Shown piece after piece: positions 44,876 to 54,190 of a stretch of DNA of 64,000 bases (its first letter is position 1; each line of letters begins with the position of its first letter). The translations under genes and the position numbers were made by a program. The DNA comes from Pyropia yezoensis (lineage: Eukaryota > Rhodophyta > Bangiophyceae > Bangiales > Bangiaceae), in assembly GCA_009829735.1 (NCBI GenBank), contig CM020619.1, positions 2,052,590 to 2,116,589 of the forward strand. The letters run 5' to 3'. Below the pieces are notes generated by a model. It searched no databases, had not been told where the DNA came from, and saw nothing but the letters and a program-made list of their open reading frames with translations.

Positions 44876-45152
44876 TCCGCACGTGGCCTGCAGAGATGGC
44901 CAAGCGGTCGAGGCGGCCGGGCTGGCGCTGGACGACGCCGTAGTGCTGAAAGACGAGGCGGCGGGGACGGCCACCCTCCTGCCCGCCGTGTCGTTCATGC
45001 ACTCGCGGTTCTCCCTGGGCGAGGTCGGGCTGGCCATGCCGCCGGGGCCCGACGGGCGGCGGCAGCTCCGCTTCATTACCGTCACGCCTCCGGTGCTGTC
45101 GGGGGCGTTTGGCGCGGGGTTGCTCGGCCTCGAGCCACTCGACGGCGAGTAG
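44876..45152 (+). pseudogene. MYND host gene, 3' part
   Basis: Sequence directly after the CTGGG duplication continues the MYND gene: joined to 20152 it reads WVRTWPAEMAK, then a one-base loss near 44900 shifts to the frame AVEAAGLALDDAVVLKDEA...FMHSRFSLGEVGLAMPPG...RQLRFITVTPPVLSGAF...GLEPLDGE, stop 45150. The ordered C-terminal ~85 residues look like a folded domain after the finger. Together with the 5' part the gene would encode a protein of ~700 residues. Confidence 0.65.
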
Positions 45153-45712
45153 CCGCTGTACCTTTCTAGTCGGCCAGGGTGAGCGGGGGGGGCAAGGTAC
45201 GAGCTACGCACGTGGCTCGACGGGGTGGGCGTCGCCGCGTGCGCGTGGCGCTTCTCAGCGCCCCGTGGCGGCGGCAAGCGGTACCATCTGACCACCGCCA
45301 GCGGGCCCCGCGCTACTCTGCGGCGCCGACGCCGGCGACGGCTGCAGCCAATGCCATGCACCCTACCGACACGAAGGGCGTGGTGCCCGTGGCGGAGAAC
45401 GCAACGGTGGTCATCTCTCGCCACGGTGGAAATTGTGGCTGTTGGTGCCAGGTGCCGGCGGGGTAGGAACCCCCCCGACCCAGTAGCGGCGCCACGCCGC
45501 GTGGCACGGCATCGGGGGTATGGCACGACCGTGGGGAGGACCAGGGGGACGGCGCGTGGACTTTCCCATCGTTTTTCGCGGCACCCCCCCGGTGGTGGAG
45601 AGTCCTCCTTCACCCTCCAGGCGCCGCTGATAGCTTGTTGAGTTTTCTGTACGGAAAGTGGGTCTGGGGTGGTCGCGCGGCACCCCAACGCCAACGCCAG
45701 GGTATGTCTGAG
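45153..45712. other. host DNA between MYND gene and hAT element
   Basis: GC-rich, open in several frames, nothing recognisable. Confidence 0.4.
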
Positions 45713-45855
45713 CAGGGTTGAGAGGTAATAATTATCTTGTCAAAATTATTGAGTAAATTATCATGAAAAGAAACGATCACGAGGCTGCGTGTTCATAATT
45801 ATCAAACGGTCGACTACGTGTCCCTGGATCCGTGTGAGCCCTCCGTTGAGCCATC

Positions 45856-46124
45856 GTGCTCGACGGGAAAGACGCGATAGCCATGAACGTGACCACCGTG
45901 GCGGCGACAGTCACCCGTGACAGTCCTGTCCCCCACTCGAAGGCACTTCGCAGCGAAGGCGAGGAGGTGCCTCTCAGCTACATGGTCTCCACCGATGTTG
46001 GCGTCCTTTCCACCGCCGACGTTGTCCCGCGCATCGACGGCCACATCGGCGAACTAGCTGCACTCCGCGCGAGGGCGGCGAGGCCCGACGCTGTGCGCGT
46101 GGCAACCTCCCGGCAGGCGATGCG
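45856..46124 (+). other. ORF fragment inside the hAT element
   Basis: Frame from a GTG at 45856 (ATG at 45883) to the copia insertion, with protein-like composition (IAMNVTTVAATVTRDSP, GEEVPLSYMVSTDVGVLST, DGHIGELAALRARAAR). It may be a captured host exon or the remains of a transposon gene. After the copia element the frame could resume at 52882 and run Ser/Gly-rich to 53080. Confidence 0.3.
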
Positions 46125-46576
46125 TGTGAATTCCGCTCCGCTGGGCTACACCTTCGTGTCGGGACCGAACTTGGCTCACCGGCGTCAGAGGAGATCGCCT
46201 GGATATTTCAGTCGGTTCGGACCGATATCGGGGAGCCCGCGCCCCGACCGATCGCTTCTCATGCATTTCGTTGATTGCTTCCTTTGATTGATTGCTTTGC
46301 GCGCGGCGTCCCCCGCGCCGCGTCCGTTGTGCTTTAAGAGGGTGGCGTCGCAGCGCCTGCTCTCGGCGAGGGGGGAGCGGGGGAGGCGCTCTCGCGCGAC
46401 ATAAGAGCCGACGGTGCCACCCGTACCGGCGGTCTCGAGGGGAGAGCAGAGTGGAACACAGCATCGTGGAGTCGGGGCTCTTGGCCGGACGTCGGCTTGC
46501 CCGTTCTCTGCGCCCGGCCGGACGTCGGCTGGGGTCCACTCCATACACACCTACTTTTTCTGCCACTCTGACCACA
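46125..46576 (+). repeat. 5' LTR of the copia element
   Basis: 452 bp. No TGG-starting primer site directly follows (ttcgcgaattcc...), so priming may use an internal tRNA fragment as in Drosophila copia; that is a guess. Confidence 0.9.
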
Positions 46577-46802
46577 TTCGCGAATTCCTTCAGGCGGCGA
46601 CGCGCGTGAGCAAGACGCGCGCGCGGCCGAGTCGGGCCCGGTTCTGACGTGCGCACGCAAGACGCGCTCTTGCTGCGACGCACACCCCCCCCCCGCCAAC
46701 ACTACGTGAGACCAAGCCGGACCGGCCTGCGACGGTGAGAGGTCAAAATTGAGCGACTGGTGGCGGTGCCCAAGACTTTTTCACGATCCTTCAGCGGAAG
46801 CT

Positions 46803-48355
46803 ATGGCCGATTCGACAGCGCCCCCTGGTGACCAAGCGGTGGCCGCCCCCCCGGCCAGCCAATTTCTACCCACCATGGAATTGACGGTCCTGACAGAGGA
46901 GCAGCGGGGCGCGGCGATTTCCGTCCGTATGTTGGAAGCAGAGGTGCTCCGTCGAGGCGACGTGTCACCTGAAGAAGTCAAAGCGAGCGTGGCTGACTTG
47001 CTGCCACCGGTGACCATGTTGGGGACGGCCCTCTTGACTCTTCCATACTTTCATCGGAAGCTGCGAAACGTGATCACGGTAATGGGGGCGCCATTGACCA
47101 TGCACTCCTCGTGGCGCATAATGATGACGCTGGCGACGAAGATCAACGCGGAAGCTGAAGACCGCAGCGCCGCGGTGGACCTCTTGAAGGCCGTTGAGGC
47201 GGAGGGTCGTCGCCGGCCTCAACCCGACGGTAGTCGCGCTGCCGGTGGCATCGCGGCGGCCGACTCAAGTGTGTCGGCGGGCAAGGAATCTGACCGATAC
47301 GCGCACAACGTGGCCATGCGCTTCCGGGACGCTGCCGCCAAGTTCTCTGGTGGTCTGGGCGAGAGCTGGAGTGAATACATGGCCGAGTACCAGCAGGTGG
47401 CACGTGACCACGGGTTGACGTCGACGCAGAAGCTGAACTTCCTGCACAACCTGCTGCGAGGCGATACGAAGCGCTTCTACCTGGACCGCATGGCGCACGT
47501 GGGCTCGTTCGCCCAAGCCGTTGAGCAAGTCAGCCTTGAGTACAACTCGTTCATTCGGCAAAACCGGGTAAAGGCCTACCTTAGCGGCCTGCGCATGGCG
47601 ACCTTCACTGCGAAGGGGCATGACGTGATGACCGCTCTAGAGCGGACCTACCATGAGATCACCCGACTATCCCCTCAAGTCCCCCAGTCTCACCACGGAG
47701 ATGCGCACAAGGTAGACTTCCTCCGAATGCTGTGGTAGGCCACGCGTGGGCGACGGAGCCCCTCAGTCGCATTGCCACGCACCGCCTGTCGTTCCAGCAG
47801 CTGTATGGGGAGCTGGAAGCGGCGCTCCATCTACCTAAGGAGGCCCAGCTGGCCGTCATCCACGACGGAGGTGGCCCTAAGTCGGAGCTCGGCGCGCCGG
47901 ACACGCCCGGGATTCTCTTTGAGGTTCAAGGCCGATACGTGCGGCGCAACGTAGACCTTGGCCGCCGCCTGGCCTCTTCCGGTTCGAAGTCCGGATCTGG
48001 CTTTGACCCTCTCTCCCTCATGGGTTGCTTTAACTATAACGACCCTGGCCATCGGATGAGTGAGTGCCCCCGCCGTGTCGACATGTTCAAGGTCTCAAAG
48101 AAGAAGATGGAAACCTTTGCGAAGAAGAGGGTCGCCCGGCCTGCTGCCGCTGTCCTCAACGTCCTGTGCGCGGAGCTGAACGAAGCAGCGTCGTCTGACG
48201 CCGCGAACGCCGGCCTCGCACCTGAAGAAAGCGCCGCAACTGAGGAGGTGCTGGTCTTTGACGCCCTCGTTGAAGCCGCCATGCCACCGGCGCCCGCGAA
48301 TTGCAGTGCTGACGGTGGCGAGGAGACCGCTCCGGATTTTGCGCCGAGGGATTGA
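46803..48355 (+). pseudogene. gag of the copia element, frameshifted
   Basis: ATG at 46803 opens a gag with helical capsid-like text (MELTVLTEEQRGAAISVRML, LPYFHRKLRNVITVMG, KLNFLHNLLRGDTKRFYLDR). The frame breaks near 47720 and resumes one base away (VVGHAWATEPLSRIATHRLS, FQQLYGELEAALHLPKEAQ). A zinc knuckle at about 48024-48066 reads CFNYNDPGHRMSEC: the second Cys is Tyr, a TGT-to-TAT change. It ends at the TGA 48353 overlapping the pol frame, which is again -1. Confidence 0.8.
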
Positions 48356-51300
48356 GTCGTCGCCCTTCCCTCACGTTCAGACGACGTGGCCGGCCTCCTA
48401 CCATTGAGACCAGCCACGATGTACTCGCCCTCTTCCTCGCTGCCCTTGGCTCGCGGGAGGACTTCCAGGGGGCCTGCGTCGACACCGGAGCGGAGCGTAC
48501 CGTCATTGGCAAGCCTCAAGCAGAGGCGTACTGTCGCTGGCTGGGGAAGGAGGTGAAGCTGGCTTCAACCTGCGCCCACCAAGTCTACCGTTTTGGGGGT
48601 GGGCTACATCCCAGCGTCGGTGAGGTGCACGTGCGCATACCGTTTGGTACCAACTTTGTCAGGGCGCTGGACGTTGACGTGATCGACCTCAACGTCCCTC
48701 TACTGCTGGGGATGAGCCCGATGGACGAGCACGGGATGTACGCCAACACAGTCGTGAACCGGATGGTGTGCGTGCCCGCTGGAGTCACTGCGCCTCCTGT
48801 GCGCAAGTTCGGTCACGTCTATCTCGCGTGGACGGATACGGTGCTGTACACAACTGCGGAGCTGAGCAAGCTGCACAGGAACTTCTTCCATCCGCAACCC
48901 GAGCGACTCTTTGCCCTCCTGAAGCAGGCTGGCGACTCTGCAGCCGTGCAGACGACCATGAAGCAGCTTGAGGACTTGTCGGCCTCGTGTGACATCTGTC
49001 AAAGACTGGCACGCGCTCCCCGACCGATTCCGGGTATCGTTCCCGGCGGAGAAGATTGTGTTCAACCGCCTTATCTTGTTGGACCTGATGTACCTGGATG
49101 GACTTCCGGTGCTTCATGTCGTAGACAACTACACCCTCTTCAGCGCTGCCACGTTCCTGACCGAGGAGGAGACGTCCGAGGCCATATGGCGGGCTTATCT
49201 GCAGTGCTGGGTGACCCCCTACGTTGGGCATCCGGACTTGATGCACACGGATCAAGGGCCGCAGCTCATCTCTGGGCAGTGGCGAGCCCTCTTGGCTCCC
49301 AACGGGATGAAGCACCTAGAATCCGGCGTGGAATCCCACAACTCCCTTGGCGCAGGAGAACGGTACCACGCTTTCATGAGACAGCTGCTTCTGCGTGTAC
49401 GCGCCGCCCACCCGACGGTGGACCGTGAGCACGCCCTCTCTCTGGCCGATTGGACAATGAACCAGACCGCTGGCACTCACGGGCTGGTGCCCTCCCTACT
49501 GGTGTTTGGCGAGTTGCCGCGCCTCCCCGTGGCGCCATCTGCCCTCCCTTCGCAGCAAGAGCGTATGATGGCCGTTCATACGGCTCGGGCGACTCTCCTG
49601 CAACACCTGGTACGTACTCGAGTGCTTCGAGCGCTGCGCAGTCGAGTCCCTGCGGCAGCTGACGCAGATATGCGGGCAGGGGCAGCCGTTCTTGTGTACC
49701 GGGAGCGGCCAGTGGACAAGTGGGAAGGCCCGTATCCTGCGGTTGCCACAAACGGCAAGCAGGTGTGGCTATTGGTGAGCGGACGGCCCAAGCAGTTCTC
49801 CATTGACAAGGTCAATCTGTACGTTGCTGAGTCTGCACCGGCCCTTCCATTGCCGCGACCCGACGCGACCAGCCAGGCGAGGAAACCTGATGCCGCAACA
49901 ATGGCGGGGGAGCAGAGTAGTACTGTCGCTGAGCCATGTCCCGCACGTCAAGAGCGAGATATGGGGGACCTCCTGGACAATGTTATTGCTGGGGACCAGT
50001 TTTTGACTTTCACTCGGCGTGGCCTTGTTCTCTGGGGTGCCTACATCGAGCGCGCCGCACCATCGGTGGTCGACGCCGCGGTTACCGAGGTCCTGGAGCC
50101 TGGGGATCCTTGGGCCAACACCCCGGGGTTTCGTGCGGCTCGTAAGGAAGAAGGGGATGGACTCCGACTCCGTCGAACGTGGGATGTCGTCGCACGTGCT
50201 GACCTTCCGCCCGGAGCAAACATCATTAAGGGGCGGTTTGTGAACGCGCTGAACCACGTTGGCACGGCAAAGGAGAAGGCAAAGGGACGCTTCGTAGCTC
50301 AATGCCACAAAAACAAGGACCAACCTGTCGTGGTCCACAACAACCCTACCCTGCGCCAGCGACCGACCAAGGTTATCGTCTCTGCCAGCGCCGTGCTCAA
50401 CTTCCGCGTTTTCTCGCACGACGTGAGCAAGTCTTACCTGCAGAGCAAGGACCATCTCTCGCGCGGGATCTACCTCCAACCTCGCCTTGCGGACATGGAC
50501 CTGTTTGGAATTAAGGAAGGCGAGTGTCTCCACTTGCTCAAGCCCCTGTACGGGATCTGCAATTCGGGTGACTACTGGGGCATCACCGTAGCCTCCCACA
50601 TCAAAGATGACTTGAAGATGGCGCCTCTCACAGCTGATCCCTCCCTCTACGACAAGATGGGACCCGACACTGTCGACGGTCTTCTCGGCACTTACGTGGA
50701 CGACTCCTTCTTGGGCGGCAACGAGGAGTTTCAGGAACACACGAAGAAGACGCTGCAGAGATTTGACTCCAAGCCTCGCGTGTGGGACAACCTGGAGTTC
50801 CTGGGAGTGTCTTTGCGCACGATCCCCGGCGGCGTGCGCAGCTTCTCCCTTGACCAGAAGGACTACATCTCGCTGCTGCATGCCCTGCCGCGGAAGGCCC
50901 CCTTTGATTCCTTCGTGCGGGCGCGGGCCTGCCTTGCGTGGCTGACACACTCTCGGCCAAACTTGTGCTGTGCAATCAACCGTGCTGCGCAGGTGACTGA
51001 GCGGTCGTACAACGACCGCCACGTGAGTGAGCTGAACAAGGCCATGCGTTATGCGTCGGAAACGGCGAACCTAGTCCTGTCCTATGGCCGGCTCGACTAC
51101 ATTGTGCTTCTTGCAGATGCTTCTAACCGGTGTCCCGTCTTGTCGTACGCCAGCAAGAAGTCGCGCCGCGTGGTTCGGTCCATCATGGCGGGGGAGATCT
51201 ATGCCTTTGCTGACGCCTTTGACGAGGCGTTCATCATCAAGTACGACCTTGAACGCATCCACCGACAATACCTTCCCCTCGTCATGCTGACGGACTCCAA

Positions 51301-51592
51301 GCAGATGTTCGATGTCATCACCAGGGCTTCTCACACTACGGAGAAGCGGTTAATGATCGACGTGGCGGCCGCGCGTGAGGCGTGCAACCGGGGCGAGATC
51401 TCCAATGTCGGGCTGGTGCAGTCGGAACACAATGCCGCCGACGGCCTCACCAAGCCGGGCTTGTGCGCCGCCGTGGACCGCGTGCTCAGGCTCGTTCGCA
51501 GACCGCGTTCGCAGGAGGTGCACCCCGCAAATCGACGTTCCTATTGGCTGGCGGCTCGCGGCGGGGCCCCGCGGTGCGGCGCAGCACCTTAA
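48352..51592 (+). pseudogene. copia pol (protease-integrase-RT-RNase H), frameshifted
   Basis: Frame one (48352-~49030): retropepsin DTGAERT at about 48481, then the GAG-pre-integrase zinc motif (LHRNFFHP, CDICQRL). A frameshift near 49015-49035 moves to frame two, open to 51592: integrase core (LLDLMYLDG, HTDQGPQLIS and the Glu of ESHNSLGAGERYHAF), RT (GRFVNALNHVG, FSHDVSKSYLQ, TYVDDSFLG at about 50690), RNase H (ADASNRC, GEIYAFADAFD, EHNAADGLTKPG). The integrase Glu block lacks the usual NGVAER-type text, suggesting an unusual copia lineage. Not functional as assembled. Confidence 0.87.
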
Positions 51593-51782
51593 CATACGCG
51601 GCGATGCCGCGTACGTCGACGGGATGCGCCGCGCTGCGTCGCATGAGAGTTGGAACGAGTGAGCAATATTTGCCCTGTTGAAATTCTTGCAGCGTCACTC
51701 AATTAGTTCTCGATCAGTCGTCATTTTTTTTTTTCTCGCATCGCGCGACATGGTGGTCAGCTCTTTCCAGTCCAACAAGCAC

Positions 51783-52115
51783 TCAGCGGCTCCTGCCAAT
51801 AGCCACATCCGTTCCTTCGCCTGTGCCCAGCCACATCCTTCCATCTTCCGACCACCATGGCGTGCGACACAGCGGTGATAGTCCCCGGCGCGGGAGTCGA
51901 GGACGCAAAACAGCAACCAAGTTCTGGACGGCGTCTGCAGGCATCCGCATCGCGCGGGCGAAGTTGGCACCGTACCGGGCCTGCACATCCTCGACAGTAA
52001 CAGGGATGTTTACTTGTGCGGAAGGAGAAGCAAGCACCCCACGTCTATCGTACATGGTGGCAGCTGCAGAGATGACATGTGCCGCAGCGGCAGTCTGACA
52101 GACAGGGGGGTACAT
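51783..52115 (-). pseudogene. possible DNA-transposase fragment (PIF/Harbinger-like?)
   Basis: Antisense frame between copia pol and its 3' LTR: VEDVQARYGANFARAMRMP, then ADAVQNLVAVLRPRLPRRG. The 'F..xMRM....xxLVxxLxPxL' pattern resembles the N-terminus of Harbinger-type transposases, but the catalytic part is absent and resemblance is weak. Position and orientation also parallel the antisense ORFs of elements A and B, to which I see no similarity. Confidence 0.3.
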
Positions 52116-52415
52116 GACGGCTTGTCTGCCGCGAAGCAGACGAGCAGCCTTCGTCGTAGAACGGCAGTGCTTCTAAGTGACACCCTATTTCGACGCTAAG
52201 TATTCCAACATCAGTATATACTTGTATCTTTGGCGTCATAACTGCTTCTCGTGCGCCGCTGCGCGCGCCTTGTGCTTTCGTAGCTTCAGGCCCCGGGGAT
52301 GCACTGTTCGGCTTCTGCGAAGCGCTTCTGCGAACGGGCCTCAGGACGGGGATGGACCCGGACCCCGTGGCGCAAAGGATTATCCGGTCGCCAACCAACC
52401 CCGACACCTCGGATC

Positions 52416-52430
52416 GGGGGAGGGTGGGAG
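52416..52430 (+). promoter_or_regulatory. polypurine tract of the copia element
   Basis: gggggagggtgggag directly before the 3' LTR. Confidence 0.7.
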
Positions 52431-52876
52431 TGTGACTTCCGCTCCGCTGGGCGACAGCCTCGTGTCGGGACCTAAGTTGGCTCACCGGCGTCAGAGGAGA
52501 TCACCTGGATATTTCAGTCTGTTCGGACCGAGATCGGGGAGCCCGCGCCCCGACCAATCGCTTATCTTGCATTTCGTTGATTGCTTGCTTTGATTGATTG
52601 CTTTGCGCGCGGCGTGCCCCGCGCCGCGTCCGTTGTGCTTTGAGGGGGTGGGGTCGCAGCGCTCGGCGAGGGGGGAGCGGGGGAGGCGCTCTCGCGCGAC
52701 ATAAGAGCCGACGGTGCCACCCGTACCGGCGGTCTCGAGGGGAGAGCAGAGTGGAACACAGCATCGTGGAGTCGGGGCTCTTGGCCGGACGTCGGCTTGC
52801 CCGTTCTCTGCGCCCGGCCGGACGTCGGCTGGGGTCCACTGCATACACACCTACTTTTTCTGCCATTCTGACCACA
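52431..52876 (+). repeat. 3' LTR of the copia element
   Basis: 446 bp; lacks 6 bp present in the 5' LTR (near 52660) and shows scattered substitutions. Confidence 0.9.
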
Positions 52877-53324
52877 ATGCGCCCGTCATCGGCTGGGAAA
52901 AAGGGCGGTATGTTGGTGCGACTGTCGGGAGGGCGGTCGCAGTCGCCATCAGGCGGGGCTCATCCTCGTCACCACGGACAAGGTCAGCCATCTCCAGTCG
53001 GCCTGTGCTTCAACTTTGGAACACGTGTCAAGGAACGTGGCGATAATTATCATTTGATAATTTTGATCATTATCGCATAATGTTACTAACGATCGATGGT
53101 TTCTTGAAATGTAACAACCCTGTGTCTGAGAAACAGCAGAGCCGACGCACACGAGTATATGCAAGGATAGTGCAACGCCCGCTGCCCTTCACACCCCAAA
53201 GCGGCTTCCCTTGCGGCGCCGCTCCCCGCGCCGCTCGCCACCCCGCCACGCACCGCCGCCAGGCGCGGCGGCGGCACCTCTTTTCCCCCCACCCCCCCCC
53301 CCCCCCCCCCCCCCCCGCCCTCCC

Positions 53325-54081
53325 TCACACAACCCCCGGGATGACGCCCGTGGTGAACGCCCAGCCGAGGAAAAGAAACGGGGTGAGAATGAAGAGGAGC
53401 CCCACGATAAACCAGACGTCCACCACCACCCCCCCATTCTTGGCCGCCCACGCGTCTTGGAAGGACAGGTTCTGCTGCGCAGACGCCGCCTTGGAGAACT
53501 TTTTGGGGCCAGGCACCCGCCGCGTCAGCGGGTCCTCGCGCAACGTCGTCACCTGCAACAACGACGAGAGGGGGGGGGGGGGGGGGGGGGGGAAGGAGCG
53601 GGGGGAGAGAGCGGCGGGGGAGGGGGGACGGAGGGGGGCACAAAGAAACGGCGGCGGCCTCCCGCATATCCGTATCGTCCCATCCAAGCAGGTGGCCACA
53701 CACCAGCACACGGCAGGTCAGTTACGGGACGTCGGCACAGGTCAGCCGGGCGGCCCGACGCGGCCAACACGCCCGCCAGGGACAAATTGGGGAGCAGCGG
53801 TGCCCGCCCGCGGTGGACACGTATGTACGTACCTTGAAGCGGGCGCGGCGGGCCTCCACGCTCTCCCCCCCGCCATCGTCCCCGCCCATGCGGGGCCCCG
53901 CGTCGGAGGGGCAGCAGCGGCGGCGGCTGCGGCGGCGGCGGCCAACGGCCAGGCCCACCGCCCCCTCCGCCACCGCCTGGCGGGCGGGGGGGGCGGGCGC
54001 GCACAGGCCGGCGCCGCCGGCGCCGCCGGGGCGCAGGAGCCCGCGGCGGGGGGGGGGGGCGACAGCAAAGGCGGGCGCCAT
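53325..54081 (-). CDS. two-exon membrane protein, probably plastid-targeted, 158 aa
   Basis: Exon 1 is 54081-53833 (ATG at 54081, 83 codons). The donor AAG|GTACGT at 53832 and acceptor TTGTTGCAG| at 53553 bound a 280-bp phase-0 intron containing a long G run. Exon 2 is 53552-53325 (75 codons plus TGA). The N-terminus MAPAFAVAPPPRRG with ~60 Ala/Arg/Pro residues and Phe at position 5 looks like a red-algal plastid transit peptide. The mature part (from about MGGDDGGG) is basic (LREDPLTRRVPGPKKFSK), then DAWAAKNGGVVVD and one transmembrane helix (VWFIVGLLFILTPFLFLGWAF) near the C-terminus. I do not recognise the family; thylakoid or envelope location is inference. Splice sites and phase fit well, and both exons have normal composition. 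Confidence 0.65.
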
Positions 54082-54159
54082 GGCCGCCACTTTCCGCCAG
54101 CGGGGGGGGGGGGGGGGGGGTTGGGGCGGCCGCAGGACAGTGGGGGGCGGGCCTTTGGC

Positions 54160-54190
<31 letters not shown>

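Larger units (their letters stand above)
46125..52876 (+). mobile_element. Ty1/copia retrotransposon inside the hAT element
   Basis: LTRs 46125-46576 and 52431-52876 (TGTGA...CCACA), target duplication ATGCG at 46120-46124 and 52877-52881. Pol order protease-integrase-RT-RNase H defines copia. Roughly twenty substitutions plus a 6-bp indel separate the LTRs, so it is older than elements A and B. gag and pol each carry a frameshift. Confidence 0.9.
45713..53122. mobile_element. hAT-type element interrupted by a copia retrotransposon
   Basis: Ends CAGGGTTG (45713-45720) and CAACCCTG (53115-53122) are 8-bp terminal inverted repeats, flanked by the identical 8-mer TGTCTGAG at 45705-45712 and 53123-53130. 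An 8-bp duplication and CAGGG-type ends are the hAT hallmark. Subterminal DNA on both sides is AT-rich with shared tcaaaattat motifs. Without the copia insertion it would be ~650 bp, too short for a transposase, so non-autonomous. Confidence 0.75.

Noticed and set aside
44858-45694. 278-aa minus-strand frame
   Set aside because: Shadow of the MYND 3' exon and GC-rich DNA; no motif.
48340-48355. Frameshift heptamer at the copia gag-pol overlap
   Set aside because: Pol is in the -1 frame, but no X XXY YYZ sequence is in phase near the stop.
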